Part shown: positions 8,532-16,463 of the stretch, in pieces | How positions within the stretch are numbered: position 1 is the first letter of the stretch | How the letters are laid out: the number at the start of each line of letters is the position of its first letter | NCBI GenBank assembly: GCA_030539035.1 | Contig: JAUNSU010000002.1 | Coordinates: 23,699 to 87,698 of the forward strand | Reading direction: 5' to 3' | DNA from: Planctomycetia bacterium | Lineage (GTDB): Bacteria > Planctomycetota > Planctomycetia > Pirellulales > Thermoguttaceae | DNA: 64,000 nucleotides | Made by a program: the position numbers and the translations under genes | The notes under the pieces: model-generated | Seen by the model: the letters and a program-made list of their open reading frames with translations, nothing else | What the model was told of the DNA's origin: nothing | Database searches by the model: none

Positions 8532-9905
8532 ATGGCCCCGCTTATTATCAGTGTATCCGGAATGAGAGGCGAGATCGGGACATCGTTGACTTTACACGAT
8601 GTCAATCGATATGCGGTCACTTATTCCTCAACAGTCGAGGATTCCCGTCCTTTTTTAATCACTTGGGACTCGCGCCCTTCCGGACGGATCATTGCCGATT
8701 CCCTGCACGCCCATCTGAACGCGATCGGGCGAAATACAATCGACGGAGGGATCGCCGCAACGCCGACAACCGGAATACTGATTCGGAAACATGGTTGTGC
8801 GGGTGGGATTCAGATCTCCGCAAGCCATAATCCGGCCCCGTTTAACGGACTTAAACTTTTTTCTTCACTCGGACGGGTCATCCCCGCCCGGGAAGGCGAA
8901 CAAGTTCTGAAAAGTTATTTGCATATCAATGAAGCCTTTTTTCATTGGGTGCCTTTTAACCAGCTGGGAAAAAAACAGGTTCTCGATGATACGATCGACG
9001 CTCATCTTGAAGCCGTATTGAAAACGGTCGATGCGGAGCGAATTCGCGAAAAGAAATTTCGGGTTCTTCTTGATTCCAATAATGGGTCGGGAAGTGTTCT
9101 CGGCATTCCTTTGCTCGAAGTACTTGGGTGTTCCATCGTTTCCTGCGGTGAATTTCAGAATGGAGATTTTTTGCATACGCCGGAACCGATCGGGGAAAAT
9201 CTTGCCCCTATCGCCGATAAAGTTCGGGAAAGCGGTGTCGATATCGGGTTTTGCCAAGATCCTGATGCCGATCGTCTTGCGATCATCGATGCTTCCGGGC
9301 ATTATCCCGGCGAAGAGTGTACCGTTGCTTTGTGCGCACTGAATCTGCTGGAAAAAAGCCAAAATTCGGGCAGTTCCCAAGATCTTGTGATCAATTGCGC
9401 AACGAGCCGGATGAGCGAAGATCTCGCGAACGAATTTCACGGATCGTGTTTTCGATCTGCGGTGGGAGAAGCCAACGTTGTCGATCTCCTTCTGGAAAAG
9501 AAAGCGCTTTTCGCGGGAGAAGGAAACGGCGGTCCGATCGATCCCCGTGTCGGCCTGGTTCGCGACAGTTTTGTCGGAATCGCGAATATCCTTGATCTGA
9601 TGGCCCGACACGGTGAACCGGTTGCCCAACTGATCAATCATTTTGTCCCCTACTCCATTATCAAGCGGAAAATGCCCTTTCAACGAAATCGGCTTCCGGA
9701 TCTTTTTCAGAGATTGGAAGAAAAATTTCCAGATCGGACAACAAGCCGTTTAGATGGATTAAGAATGGATGGTCCCGACTTTTGGGTCCTTGTCCGCTCA
9801 AGCAACACAGAACCGGTGATTCGGATTATTGCCGAAGCCCCCAGTAAAAACGCGGCGAATGCTCTTTGCGATGAGATAGAGAAAGTAATAGAGGTAATGC
9901 AATGA
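8532..9905 (+). CDS. Phosphohexomutase (phosphoglucosamine/phosphomannomutase family)
   Basis: Alpha-D-phosphohexomutase that moves phosphate between C6 and C1 of a hexose. The phosphoserine loop is ISASHNP (Ser98), the metal loop is DPDADRLAI, the sugar-binding loop is GEGNGG, and the C-terminal phosphate-binding loop is RSSNTEP. The 457 residues fit the GlmM/ManB group. Whether the substrate is glucosamine-, mannose- or glucose-phosphate cannot be decided from motifs alone; GlmM supply of UDP-GlcNAc is one reasonable possibility. The stop overlaps the rpiB start (ATGA), showing translational coupling. Confidence 0.9.
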   Translation: MAPLIISVSGMRGEIGTSLTLHDVNRYAVTYSSTVEDSRPFLITWDSRPSGRIIADSLHAHLNAIGRNTIDGGIAATPTTGILIRKHGCAGGIQISASHNPAPFNGLKLFSSLGRVIPAREGEQVLKSYLHINEAFFHWVPFNQLGKKQVLDDTIDAHLEAVLKTVDAERIREKKFRVLLDSNNGSGSVLGIPLLEVLGCSIVSCGEFQNGDFLHTPEPIGENLAPIADKVRESGVDIGFCQDPDADRLAIIDASGHYPGEECTVALCALNLLEKSQNSGSSQDLVINCATSRMSEDLANEFHGSCFRSAVGEANVVDLLLEKKALFAGEGNGGPIDPRVGLVRDSFVGIANILDLMARHGEPVAQLINHFVPYSIIKRKMPFQRNRLPDLFQRLEEKFPDRTTSRLDGLRMDGPDFWVLVRSSNTEPVIRIIAEAPSKNAANALCDEIEKVIEVMQ

Positions 9906-10369
9906 AAATCATGATCGGCAGCGATCACCATGGAGTCCGGACCCGTCTGAATGTCGGAGAATATATTCGCGGGTTTGGAAATGAAGTCGTCGATGTTGGA
10001 CCGACCAACGATAATCCGGAACCGGTCGATTATCCTGATATCGCCGCGCAAATTGCCGAAGCGGTTTCTACCGGAAAAGCGGATCGCGGAATTCTGATCT
10101 GCGGGACCGGAATCGGAATGAGTATTGTCGCGAATAAATTCCCCGGAGTTCGCGCCGCGCCGGTTGCCGACGATGTTTCCGCGGAAATGAGCCGGCGGCA
10201 TAATGATCTGAACGTCCTTTGTTTGTCCGGCGATATGCTCACGGAAGAAACGATTGATCGATTGGTCGAGATCTGGTTGAAATCGGAATTCGCCGGAGGC
10301 CGGCATTTGCGCCGTCTGAATAAAATCACGGCCATTGAAAAAGAGCAGATCCAAAAAAACAAGCAATAG
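9902..10369 (+). CDS. rpiB: Ribose-5-phosphate isomerase B family
   Basis: Interconverts ribose-5-phosphate and ribulose-5-phosphate in the non-oxidative pentose phosphate pathway. The 155-residue protein has the family's SDHHG start (usually DHAG), the catalytic Cys67 in ICGTGIGMSIVANK and the RRHNDLNVLCLSG region with the conserved His/Asn. The ATG overlaps the stop of the upstream hexomutase by four bases. The end is followed by a strong terminator. LacA/LacB-type galactose-6-phosphate isomerases share the fold; the genomic context does not suggest lactose catabolism, so RpiB is preferred. Confidence 0.92.
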   Translation: MKIMIGSDHHGVRTRLNVGEYIRGFGNEVVDVGPTNDNPEPVDYPDIAAQIAEAVSTGKADRGILICGTGIGMSIVANKFPGVRAAPVADDVSAEMSRRHNDLNVLCLSGDMLTEETIDRLVEIWLKSEFAGGRHLRRLNKITAIEKEQIQKNKQ

Positions 10370-10426
10370 ATCTCATTTTGCCAAAATCGTTTTTTGAATG
10401 CGTCCAGGAAAATTTTCCGGAATCAC

Positions 10427-10456
10427 AAAGCCCCTTTTCTTCAGGGGCTTTTTATC
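10427..10456 (+). terminator. Rho-independent terminator after rpiB
   Basis: AAAGCCCC (10427-10434) pairs perfectly with GGGGCTTT (10444-10451) across a nine-base loop, followed by a T-rich tail. It closes the ilvE-hexomutase-rpiB unit. Confidence 0.88.
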
Positions 10457-10526
10457 TTTAATGGAGCCAAACACCCTTTAACCCGGGGACAACGCGATTA
10501 TTTCACCCGGCCGCTCCCGTATTCGG

Positions 10527-10684
10527 GTTCGAACCCTTTTCTGTGTTTTTGGTTCTTTTTGCACTGCGCTTACAGCGCGCTGTTTTTTTTGGGTACGTTG
10601 ACCCGGGGTGCCGGTCGCTTCGCTCCCTCTGCACCGGGCTGGCGGCGGGGCGCCGCTCCCAGTACGCGCTTCCGCGCGATAAAA
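10527..10684. repeat. Dispersed intergenic repeat module R1, copy a
   Basis: A block beginning GTTCGAACC and containing TTTTGCACTGCGCTTACAGC, ACCCGGGGTGCCGGTCGC and a final GCGCGATAAAA. It matches 38163-38274 closely except for a ~45-base insertion holding a second GC-rich hairpin arm (GCACCGGG). No coding signal is evident. Within the 10370-11381 gap it is followed by module R2. Confidence 0.75.
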
Positions 10685-10800
10685 TATTCGCTCCCGTTGG
10701 TCGCTCGCTTCTTTGACGGTATCCCCCTATCGGGGCGCCGTTTATTGACCGTTCCAACCGGGTAAAGTAATATCATGATCCCCGGCGACCCCGCCGCCGC

Positions 10801-10944
10801 TCTGTGATGGAGTTGAAATTATAAAAAAGCTAATCTCCCATTAACCCGAGGAAGCGGAAAAAAACATCGATTTGTGTGTGCGGTTGGAATCCGAGCGCTG
10901 GGACCGTGGTTCCAAACAAAAATACTTTTACAGTATGAGTAATA
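10801..10944. repeat. Dispersed repeat module R2, copy a, joined to an arm of the palindromic element
   Basis: 10801-10910 matches 37962-38071. Shared landmarks are TCTGTGATGGAGTT, GGAAAAAAACATCGATTTGT and GAGCGCTGGGAC. From about 10901 to 10944 the sequence continues into CCGTGGTTCCAAACAAA and CAGTATGAGTAA, which is one arm of the palindromic element at 919-1099 and 57484-57660. Bases 10945-11381 after it are AT-rich; I see nothing certain there beyond the leader of the next gene. Confidence 0.72.
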
Positions 10945-11381
10945 TTGATATGCGGTCCCCGGAAGGACTTTTTTTGATTATTATAATTGCGATCGATCGA
11001 AAATACAAGAGAAATCTTCTTTTTCGAGCGATTTTTTTCGTTTTCGGACAAAATGCCCTCCCAATCTATTACCATAGAAGAGAAATTTAGAAATGTTTGC
11101 AGAATATTTGAGAATATTTTTCAAAATTTCAGAAATTGCATTTCGAGCCTTCCCGATTACCATGTTTTTACTTTATTTTACTTGTCCATAGCACCTATTT
11201 TAACCACCTGCCGATGAACTGGATGAAAATTTTGCAAATATTTTAAAAAAAAGTTCAAGTCGGTCTTTACACGGTTGCCAAAAAACAGAACAATTAACCA
11301 CTTAATTTTCCAAGCCGCCTTTAAACACTTGGAAAAGGATTATAAAAATTTAAAAAACCAGGATAAACGGATCGATTTCCC

Positions 11382-12812
11382 ATGTTAAAAAAAGAAACAG
11401 TCAATTTTCATGCGTCTTCGCTTGTAAAAACACGGCATCTCGTCAAGTGGATCATCGTGTGTGTTTTCCTGTTGGCCTTTTTGGTGTTGATCACCACGGT
11501 AAAGGCGCAGGAAACTCCGCCGACGACAACCACCACGACGACCACAACAACGCCTGATCCGGAGGAGAATTCGTCCATTATCCATAAAAAGCGGAAAAGC
11601 GACGATACTCCCACCCTGTATACCCATGGAGAAATTTACGCGTCGGAGATCAGTTTCTTTTATATGAACAATTTTCTTCGTATGCAGTCTCTTTCGGAGC
11701 AGCTTCGAAGAGTCCCACTGGTTACTTTTTCCGAAGCGGCCAGTTCGGAACAGGTTCCCGTTAATCCGGCGGCAGGCGCGGGATACGGGACCGGATACGG
11801 AGCGGGATACGGCGGATATGATACCGGCGGCATGAACTCCGCGCCCTATGGACCGGGATACGCGCCGATCTACGGTGATCCCTCGATGGGATATAATGGA
11901 GCACCGATGGAAAGCGGGATCTATCGAGGCCAGCAAACAAACTACGGCGATCCCGGTACTCTGATCTATTCCGCCTTCGCGCAGGTGACGGGCGGAAAAG
12001 GAAAAGTCTCCGATCGAAAAGGATCGCTCGGATACGATACCGATCAACGGGGAATTATGGCCGGACTTGATCTGTTCGGCTGCACCGACTGCCGGTCCGG
12101 GCTCTTTTACTCCTATGATCAGGATAAGATCAAAAAAGCTCCCACTTATTTCGGAGATCTTAAAGCTAAAGATCATACACTTGGAATTTACCACTATTTC
12201 GGCGATGAATTCGTCTATAATATCTTGACCGTTCGCGGAAATTACGGAAAATGGCATACGAACCGGTCCATAATGACCACTCAGGACTTAACGTCGAATA
12301 TGTCCTCCAAGCTCAATCATTACAGCGGCGGCGCCAGCTTTGAACGGGGAGCAAATTTCCATCTGGGAGACGCCTTTACGATCACTCCGCTGGGCGCCGT
12401 GGATTACACCTATCTCTATCGAAAAGGGGGAACGGAAACCTATAATAATAATGATTCTCTCTACGCACTTCAGATCAAAAAGGGAAACTATCACAGCCTC
12501 CGATCCATTTTGGGAGCAAAAGCCTCTTTGAATATGTATCCGGGATCGCAGGAATTAAGACTGATCGCTCAGGGAAACTGGTCCCATGAGTTTTTGAGCT
12601 ATATCGATGGAAGAACAAAAATGAATTTTGTGGGAGAAACCAATCAATTCATCACCTATGGAAATACGATGGGACGCGATTGGGGCCTGATCGGCGGCGG
12701 TGTCGAATGGATTCCCTTCCCCCAATTTGTCCTCTACGTCAATTACGACTACATGAAAAACAAGTATCTCTCCCAGCATTACGGATACGGCGGGGTTAAA
12801 TGGCGATGGTAA
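11382..12812 (+). CDS. Autotransporter-like outer-membrane beta-barrel protein
   Basis: A 476-residue exported protein. Residues about 23-42 form a hydrophobic signal segment after a basic start (KTRHLVKW). A run of ten threonines follows (residues about 48-57, written with mixed ACN codons). A low-complexity Gly/Tyr/Pro stretch sits around residues 135-180 (GYGTGYGAGYGGY). The C-terminal ~280 residues show alternating polar and aromatic strands and end in Trp (GGVKWRW), as expected of an autotransporter-type barrel in the outer membrane. There is no catalytic motif, so the passenger is short or absent. A ribosome site is weak (AGGA, 18 bases off). Surface display or adhesion is inference. 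Confidence 0.72.
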   Translation: MLKKETVNFHASSLVKTRHLVKWIIVCVFLLAFLVLITTVKAQETPPTTTTTTTTTTPDPEENSSIIHKKRKSDDTPTLYTHGEIYASEISFFYMNNFLRMQSLSEQLRRVPLVTFSEAASSEQVPVNPAAGAGYGTGYGAGYGGYDTGGMNSAPYGPGYAPIYGDPSMGYNGAPMESGIYRGQQTNYGDPGTLIYSAFAQVTGGKGKVSDRKGSLGYDTDQRGIMAGLDLFGCTDCRSGLFYSYDQDKIKKAPTYFGDLKAKDHTLGIYHYFGDEFVYNILTVRGNYGKWHTNRSIMTTQDLTSNMSSKLNHYSGGASFERGANFHLGDAFTITPLGAVDYTYLYRKGGTETYNNNDSLYALQIKKGNYHSLRSILGAKASLNMYPGSQELRLIAQGNWSHEFLSYIDGRTKMNFVGETNQFITYGNTMGRDWGLIGGGVEWIPFPQFVLYVNYDYMKNKYLSQHYGYGGVKWRW

Positions 12813-12832
12813 ACTTCGGTTCAGAAAATAAA

Positions 12833-13132
12833 ATGTCCGCAGATCATCTCCTTATTAAACGGTGCATGGATTCCGAACCTTTCGCCTGGGAAGAGTTCGT
12901 CGATCATTACATGGAACTCGTACTCATGATCATTCAGGAAACGGCCCGTCTGCGCGAACGGACACTTTCAGATGAAGAGCAGTGCGAACTCTGTGAAGCG
13001 GTTTTTCGATCTTTCCGATACAACCATTTTCAACTTCTGCGGGAATTCGATTTCCGCTCTTCCGCCGCCGCTTATTTGATCGTACTGATCCGGCGAATCG
13101 TAATTGCTCTTGTAAAATGCTCCGCAGAATAA
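12833..13132 (+). CDS. Short sigma-70 region 2-like protein
   Basis: A 99-residue protein from ATG 12833 (a start at 12800 would overlap the barrel gene by 13 bases). Its sequence follows the plan of ECF sigma region 2: LLIKRCM..EPFAWEEFVDHYMELV, then a DEEQCELCEAVFRSF segment corresponding to the core-binding helix, then AAAYLIVLIRRIVIALV. Region 4, needed for -35 recognition, is missing. Planctomycetes carry many ECF-like genes, including short ones. It may be a decayed sigma factor or a protein that binds core polymerase or an anti-sigma without promoter recognition. The similarity is judged by eye. Confidence 0.6.
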   Translation: MSADHLLIKRCMDSEPFAWEEFVDHYMELVLMIIQETARLRERTLSDEEQCELCEAVFRSFRYNHFQLLREFDFRSSAAAYLIVLIRRIVIALVKCSAE

Positions 13133-13141
13133 ACCGGACGA

Positions 13142-13930
13142 TCAAAAAAGCGTTGAAGAAAGAACCGCGATCCCGAGCGGAATCAGCCACCAGGCAAATC
13201 GCTCATATCGGTTCATACGGATCCATCTCATAAACCAGGCAAGCGCCCCAATTCCGATCAAAAAACTGATCACTCCTCCTGTAATAAAGGATCCGATTCG
13301 GCCGCTGTCCGCTTCTTCCCGAAAGAGTTGACAGCACTCCAAAAGGATCGCGCCCGATATAATCGGAATCGCCAAAAGAAAAGAAAAAACGGCCGCCGCA
13401 TTCCGATCCAGTCCGCGAATCAATCCTCCGCAAAAGGTAAATCCGCTTCTTGAAAATCCCGGAAAAACCGCTATCGCCTGAAAGATCCCAATCACAAGCG
13501 CGTCCCGATATCGAATATCCCGCAAAGAACAGCCTGAATCTTTTATCGATTTTTTCGCGGCAAGGATCAAAAATAAAGCCGTTGCCAAAAAACCCGTTCC
13601 CGTAATCGGAAGGGAATGCTCAAGATAAGGACATTCTTTCATTACCCAAAAGCCAACCGCCGCGCCGGGAATCGTTCCCGTAATCAATAAAGGAATCAAG
13701 CGGCGATTTTGCGCGAAGAGTAAAAGAATTTCTTTTCGGAAATAAACGAGAATGGAAAAGAGCGTTCCCGCATGGAGCAGGATCCCAAGAGCAAGAATTT
13801 CCGATTCCGCCGTTCCGCCGCCGAAGAAAAAATGATCAAGCACCAAAAGATGCCCGCTGGAACTGATCGGAAGGAATTCCCCGATCCCCTGAACAACAGC
13901 CAATATAATGATTCGGAACCAATCTTCCAT
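13142..13930 (-). CDS. uppP: Undecaprenyl-diphosphatase (BacA/UppP)
   Basis: An integral membrane phosphatase that recycles undecaprenyl pyrophosphate to the lipid carrier used for cell-wall and surface-glycan synthesis. The 262-residue protein has multiple hydrophobic helices and both signature motifs, LPISSSGHLLVLDHF near the N-terminus and FPGFSRSG in the middle, plus QGIGEFLP with the catalytic Glu. The ATG at 13930 lies one base after the feoB stop, so translation is probably coupled to it. The alternative start 36 bases upstream would add residues absent from the family. Pairing with iron transport is unusual. Confidence 0.93.
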   Translation of the reverse strand: MEDWFRIIILAVVQGIGEFLPISSSGHLLVLDHFFFGGGTAESEILALGILLHAGTLFSILVYFRKEILLLFAQNRRLIPLLITGTIPGAAVGFWVMKECPYLEHSLPITGTGFLATALFLILAAKKSIKDSGCSLRDIRYRDALVIGIFQAIAVFPGFSRSGFTFCGGLIRGLDRNAAAVFSFLLAIPIISGAILLECCQLFREEADSGRIGSFITGGVISFLIGIGALAWFMRWIRMNRYERFAWWLIPLGIAVLSSTLF

Positions 13931-13931
13931 G

Positions 13932-16166
13932 TCAAAGGTTTCCGATCTGATAAATGAGAACCGCAAGAATAAACGCGAGCGATGTATTATAGATCATGGA
14001 AACAGCAACCCATTTCAGGGATCCGGTCATTCGGTAAATTGCGACGAGCGTTCCGCTGCAAGGAGCATAAAGCATAATAAAAACGAGCAGGGCAAATCCC
14101 TTCCAGGGCGAAGAATGCCGTGCGTTGTCCTTCAACACCGATACAAGATTTTTGCTTTCCTGTTCGGAAATCAAATCCCGATTCTCCGAAGACAGATCAG
14201 ACGCTGAAGATTGCTTTCCATTCTGAAGATTCTCCTGAGCTTCCGCGCCGTAAAGCGTAATGGTTGAACTCACGATCAATTCTTTTGTTGCGAGTCCTCC
14301 GATCAGAGCAACGTTTGTTTTCCAGTCGAATCCGGCAAATTTGCCAATCGGCTCCAGAGTCCGTCCGATCGATGCCGCGTAAGAATTCCGGATATCAAAA
14401 GTATCCTCATTGACTTGTCTGCCGCGGGAGTCCCTTTGATTATGAACGAGAGGTTCAGGCCGGGGATAGCTCATCAAAAACCATAAAATGATATTGGCGA
14501 GCAGAATAATTGTTCCCGCCTTTTTAAGAAATTCACTGCTTTGCCGCGCGGCGGTTGCGAAAACCTCCCGGAATTTCGGAAACTGATAGGAAGGGATCTC
14601 CAGCAGAAGCGGAAGCTCCTGTCCGCGAACCAGCGTCTTTCCAAGGAGCCAAGAGGAAAAAAGGGCAACAGCCCAGGAGAAAAAGACGACGGAGGCCATT
14701 GTCAATCCTTGCCGGTTCGGAAAAAAGGCGGCGATCAGCATTGCGTAAACCGGCAGTTTTCCTCCGCAATTCAACATGGGAATTACCAGAATCGTAAGGA
14801 GGCGCTGCCGAAAATTCGGAATGGATCGCGCGGCCATAATCGCCGGAACAGCACATCCTCCCGAGAGTCCCCCTCCAAGAACAAGAGGAAGGATCGATTG
14901 TCCCTGAAGGCCGAACCGCCGCATAAATCCATCCATGATCATTGCGACTCTTGCGATATATCCCGATTGTTCCAAAATCGCAAGCAGGGTAAACATAATG
15001 AAGATCACGGGAACAAACTGGATCACTCCTCCCATCCCGGCAAGGACTCCATGATCGATAAACGATCGAAGAGGGCCGGGCTCAAGCGAAAACCATCGCG
15101 CAAGCGCATCCGGGATCCACTGATGAAAAAGGGCCGCCAAAAATTGAACCGGTGTCGTCCAATCAATGCCCAACTCGGAGAAAACGGGAAACCAGTTCCA
15201 ACCATCCGCGATTCGAAAGGTCAACTGGAAGATCAAGCACATGATCAGAAGTAAAAGGAGCGGTCCGAATAAAAAATGGCAAGCGATTGCGTCGATTCGA
15301 TCGGAAAAGTGGAACCGACGGGGTTTTGTCCGCGATTCGACTTCCGTATTGATCTGATCCGCAAGTTCGATCCTTCGCTCCAGAATTCTCTTTTTCGCAG
15401 ATCCATTGTGAGAAAGCAGGAAGAGATCGACCTGATCGGCGGCGAAATCGAGGAGATCTTTCCAGGTATCATCATGAGTATGATGTTCGACAAACCGCCG
15501 GGCTTCCCGATCATTTTCCAGCAGCTTGACCGCGAGCCAACGGGGAGAAAAGTCTTCCGTAAGATGGCTGTTGGCCCGAATCCGCTCTTCAACCTGTTTT
15601 AAAACTTTTTCCAATTCGGGTCCATAGTCGATCAACCAGGATCCCGGCGTATGCTGATTCTGGCGTCCGACGGCAACAACGGTTTCCCGCAAGGATCTTA
15701 TTCCGTCCCCTTTTGCTCCGATCATGGAGACAACGGGCATTCCGGAGATCCGTTCCAGCTTTTCGGGATCAATAAGGATTCCGCGCCGCTTGGCGACATC
15801 CATAAAATTCAGACAGATAATCGTCGGAAGCTGCATTTCCAGCAGTTCGAGAGCGAAGGAAAGATGGCGCCGGAAGTTGGAAGCGTCGAGAACCAGAAGG
15901 ACAACTTCAGGACGTTCGACAAGCAGAAGATTTTTCACCGTTCGTTCTTCAGGAGAAGATCCGCAAAAACTGTAGGTGCCGGGCAGATCGATCACTTCGA
16001 TTCGGTATCCCTCATCGTGGTAATGTCCCGACTTGGCATCAACGGTCAACCCGGGATAATTCCCCACCTCCTGATGAACACTTGTCAACGAAGTAAAAAT
16101 AGTCGATTTACCGCTGTTCGGCTGGCCGACAACGGCAACGAGAAACTCACTGCTTGATGAGAACAT
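13932..16166 (-). CDS. feoB: Ferrous iron transport protein B
   Basis: Inner-membrane Fe(II) transporter with a cytoplasmic G-protein domain. G1 is GQPNSGKST (Lys20), G3 is DLPGTYSF and G4 is NFMD. After about residue 280 the chain has the two gate domains, with conserved GGGLSGGCAVPAIMAAR and ATKELIVSS. The 744 residues match the family (about 770). Low-complexity residues around 640-680 interrupt the last gate region. feoA lies 20 bases upstream and uppP one base downstream. I did not find a convincing Fur box upstream of the operon. Confidence 0.96.
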   Translation of the reverse strand: MFSSSSEFLVAVVGQPNSGKSTIFTSLTSVHQEVGNYPGLTVDAKSGHYHDEGYRIEVIDLPGTYSFCGSSPEERTVKNLLLVERPEVVLLVLDASNFRRHLSFALELLEMQLPTIICLNFMDVAKRRGILIDPEKLERISGMPVVSMIGAKGDGIRSLRETVVAVGRQNQHTPGSWLIDYGPELEKVLKQVEERIRANSHLTEDFSPRWLAVKLLENDREARRFVEHHTHDDTWKDLLDFAADQVDLFLLSHNGSAKKRILERRIELADQINTEVESRTKPRRFHFSDRIDAIACHFLFGPLLLLLIMCLIFQLTFRIADGWNWFPVFSELGIDWTTPVQFLAALFHQWIPDALARWFSLEPGPLRSFIDHGVLAGMGGVIQFVPVIFIMFTLLAILEQSGYIARVAMIMDGFMRRFGLQGQSILPLVLGGGLSGGCAVPAIMAARSIPNFRQRLLTILVIPMLNCGGKLPVYAMLIAAFFPNRQGLTMASVVFFSWAVALFSSWLLGKTLVRGQELPLLLEIPSYQFPKFREVFATAARQSSEFLKKAGTIILLANIILWFLMSYPRPEPLVHNQRDSRGRQVNEDTFDIRNSYAASIGRTLEPIGKFAGFDWKTNVALIGGLATKELIVSSTITLYGAEAQENLQNGKQSSASDLSSENRDLISEQESKNLVSVLKDNARHSSPWKGFALLVFIMLYAPCSGTLVAIYRMTGSLKWVAVSMIYNTSLAFILAVLIYQIGNL

Positions 16167-16186
16167 AAAATCATTTCTTCCGATGA

Positions 16187-16462
16187 TCAGATACTTGACG
16201 CTGCCGTCTGAAAACAGTCCGGTTCAACCAGGATTCTTTTTGCGTACTCTTCTCCAAGGGCGATTCTCGTATCGCCGACACTCAACAGGATCGGCTTTTG
16301 CGATGTTCGCCCCCGAACAAGGATCCGAATCCTTGAACCGGCAAAAAGGCCCATTCCCATAAAACGTCCGATGATCTCCGGATCAAGGCGAATGGAAACA
16401 ATCGTTGCCAACTTGCCTTCCGGAAGCTCGGACAAAGGAACAGAATGGGAATCGTAATTCAT
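16187..16462 (-). CDS. feoA: Ferrous iron transport protein A
   Basis: A small SH3-like protein that associates with FeoB and supports Fe(II) uptake. The 91-residue form starting at ATG 16462 has the expected pattern: VPLSELPEG at the start, a GMGLFAGSRIRI core and ALGEEYAKRILV at the end. A longer frame reaches 16540 but would overlap the upstream cupin gene by 77 bases, and FeoA proteins start at this position. The start lies one base beyond the cupin stop, implying a single transcript of cupin, feoA, feoB and uppP. Confidence 0.9.
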   Translation of the reverse strand: MNYDSHSVPLSELPEGKLATIVSIRLDPEIIGRFMGMGLFAGSRIRILVRGRTSQKPILLSVGDTRIALGEEYAKRILVEPDCFQTAASSI

Positions 16463-16463
16463 A

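Noticed and set aside
10394..11217. Several short frames in the repeat region after rpiB
   Set aside because: They follow GC-rich repeats shared with 38 kb, are not conserved in frame between the copies, and lack ribosome sites.
11515..11551. Threonine-codon run as a phase-variable microsatellite
   Set aside because: The codons are a mix of ACA, ACC, ACG and ACT rather than a homogeneous repeat, so slippage is unlikely.
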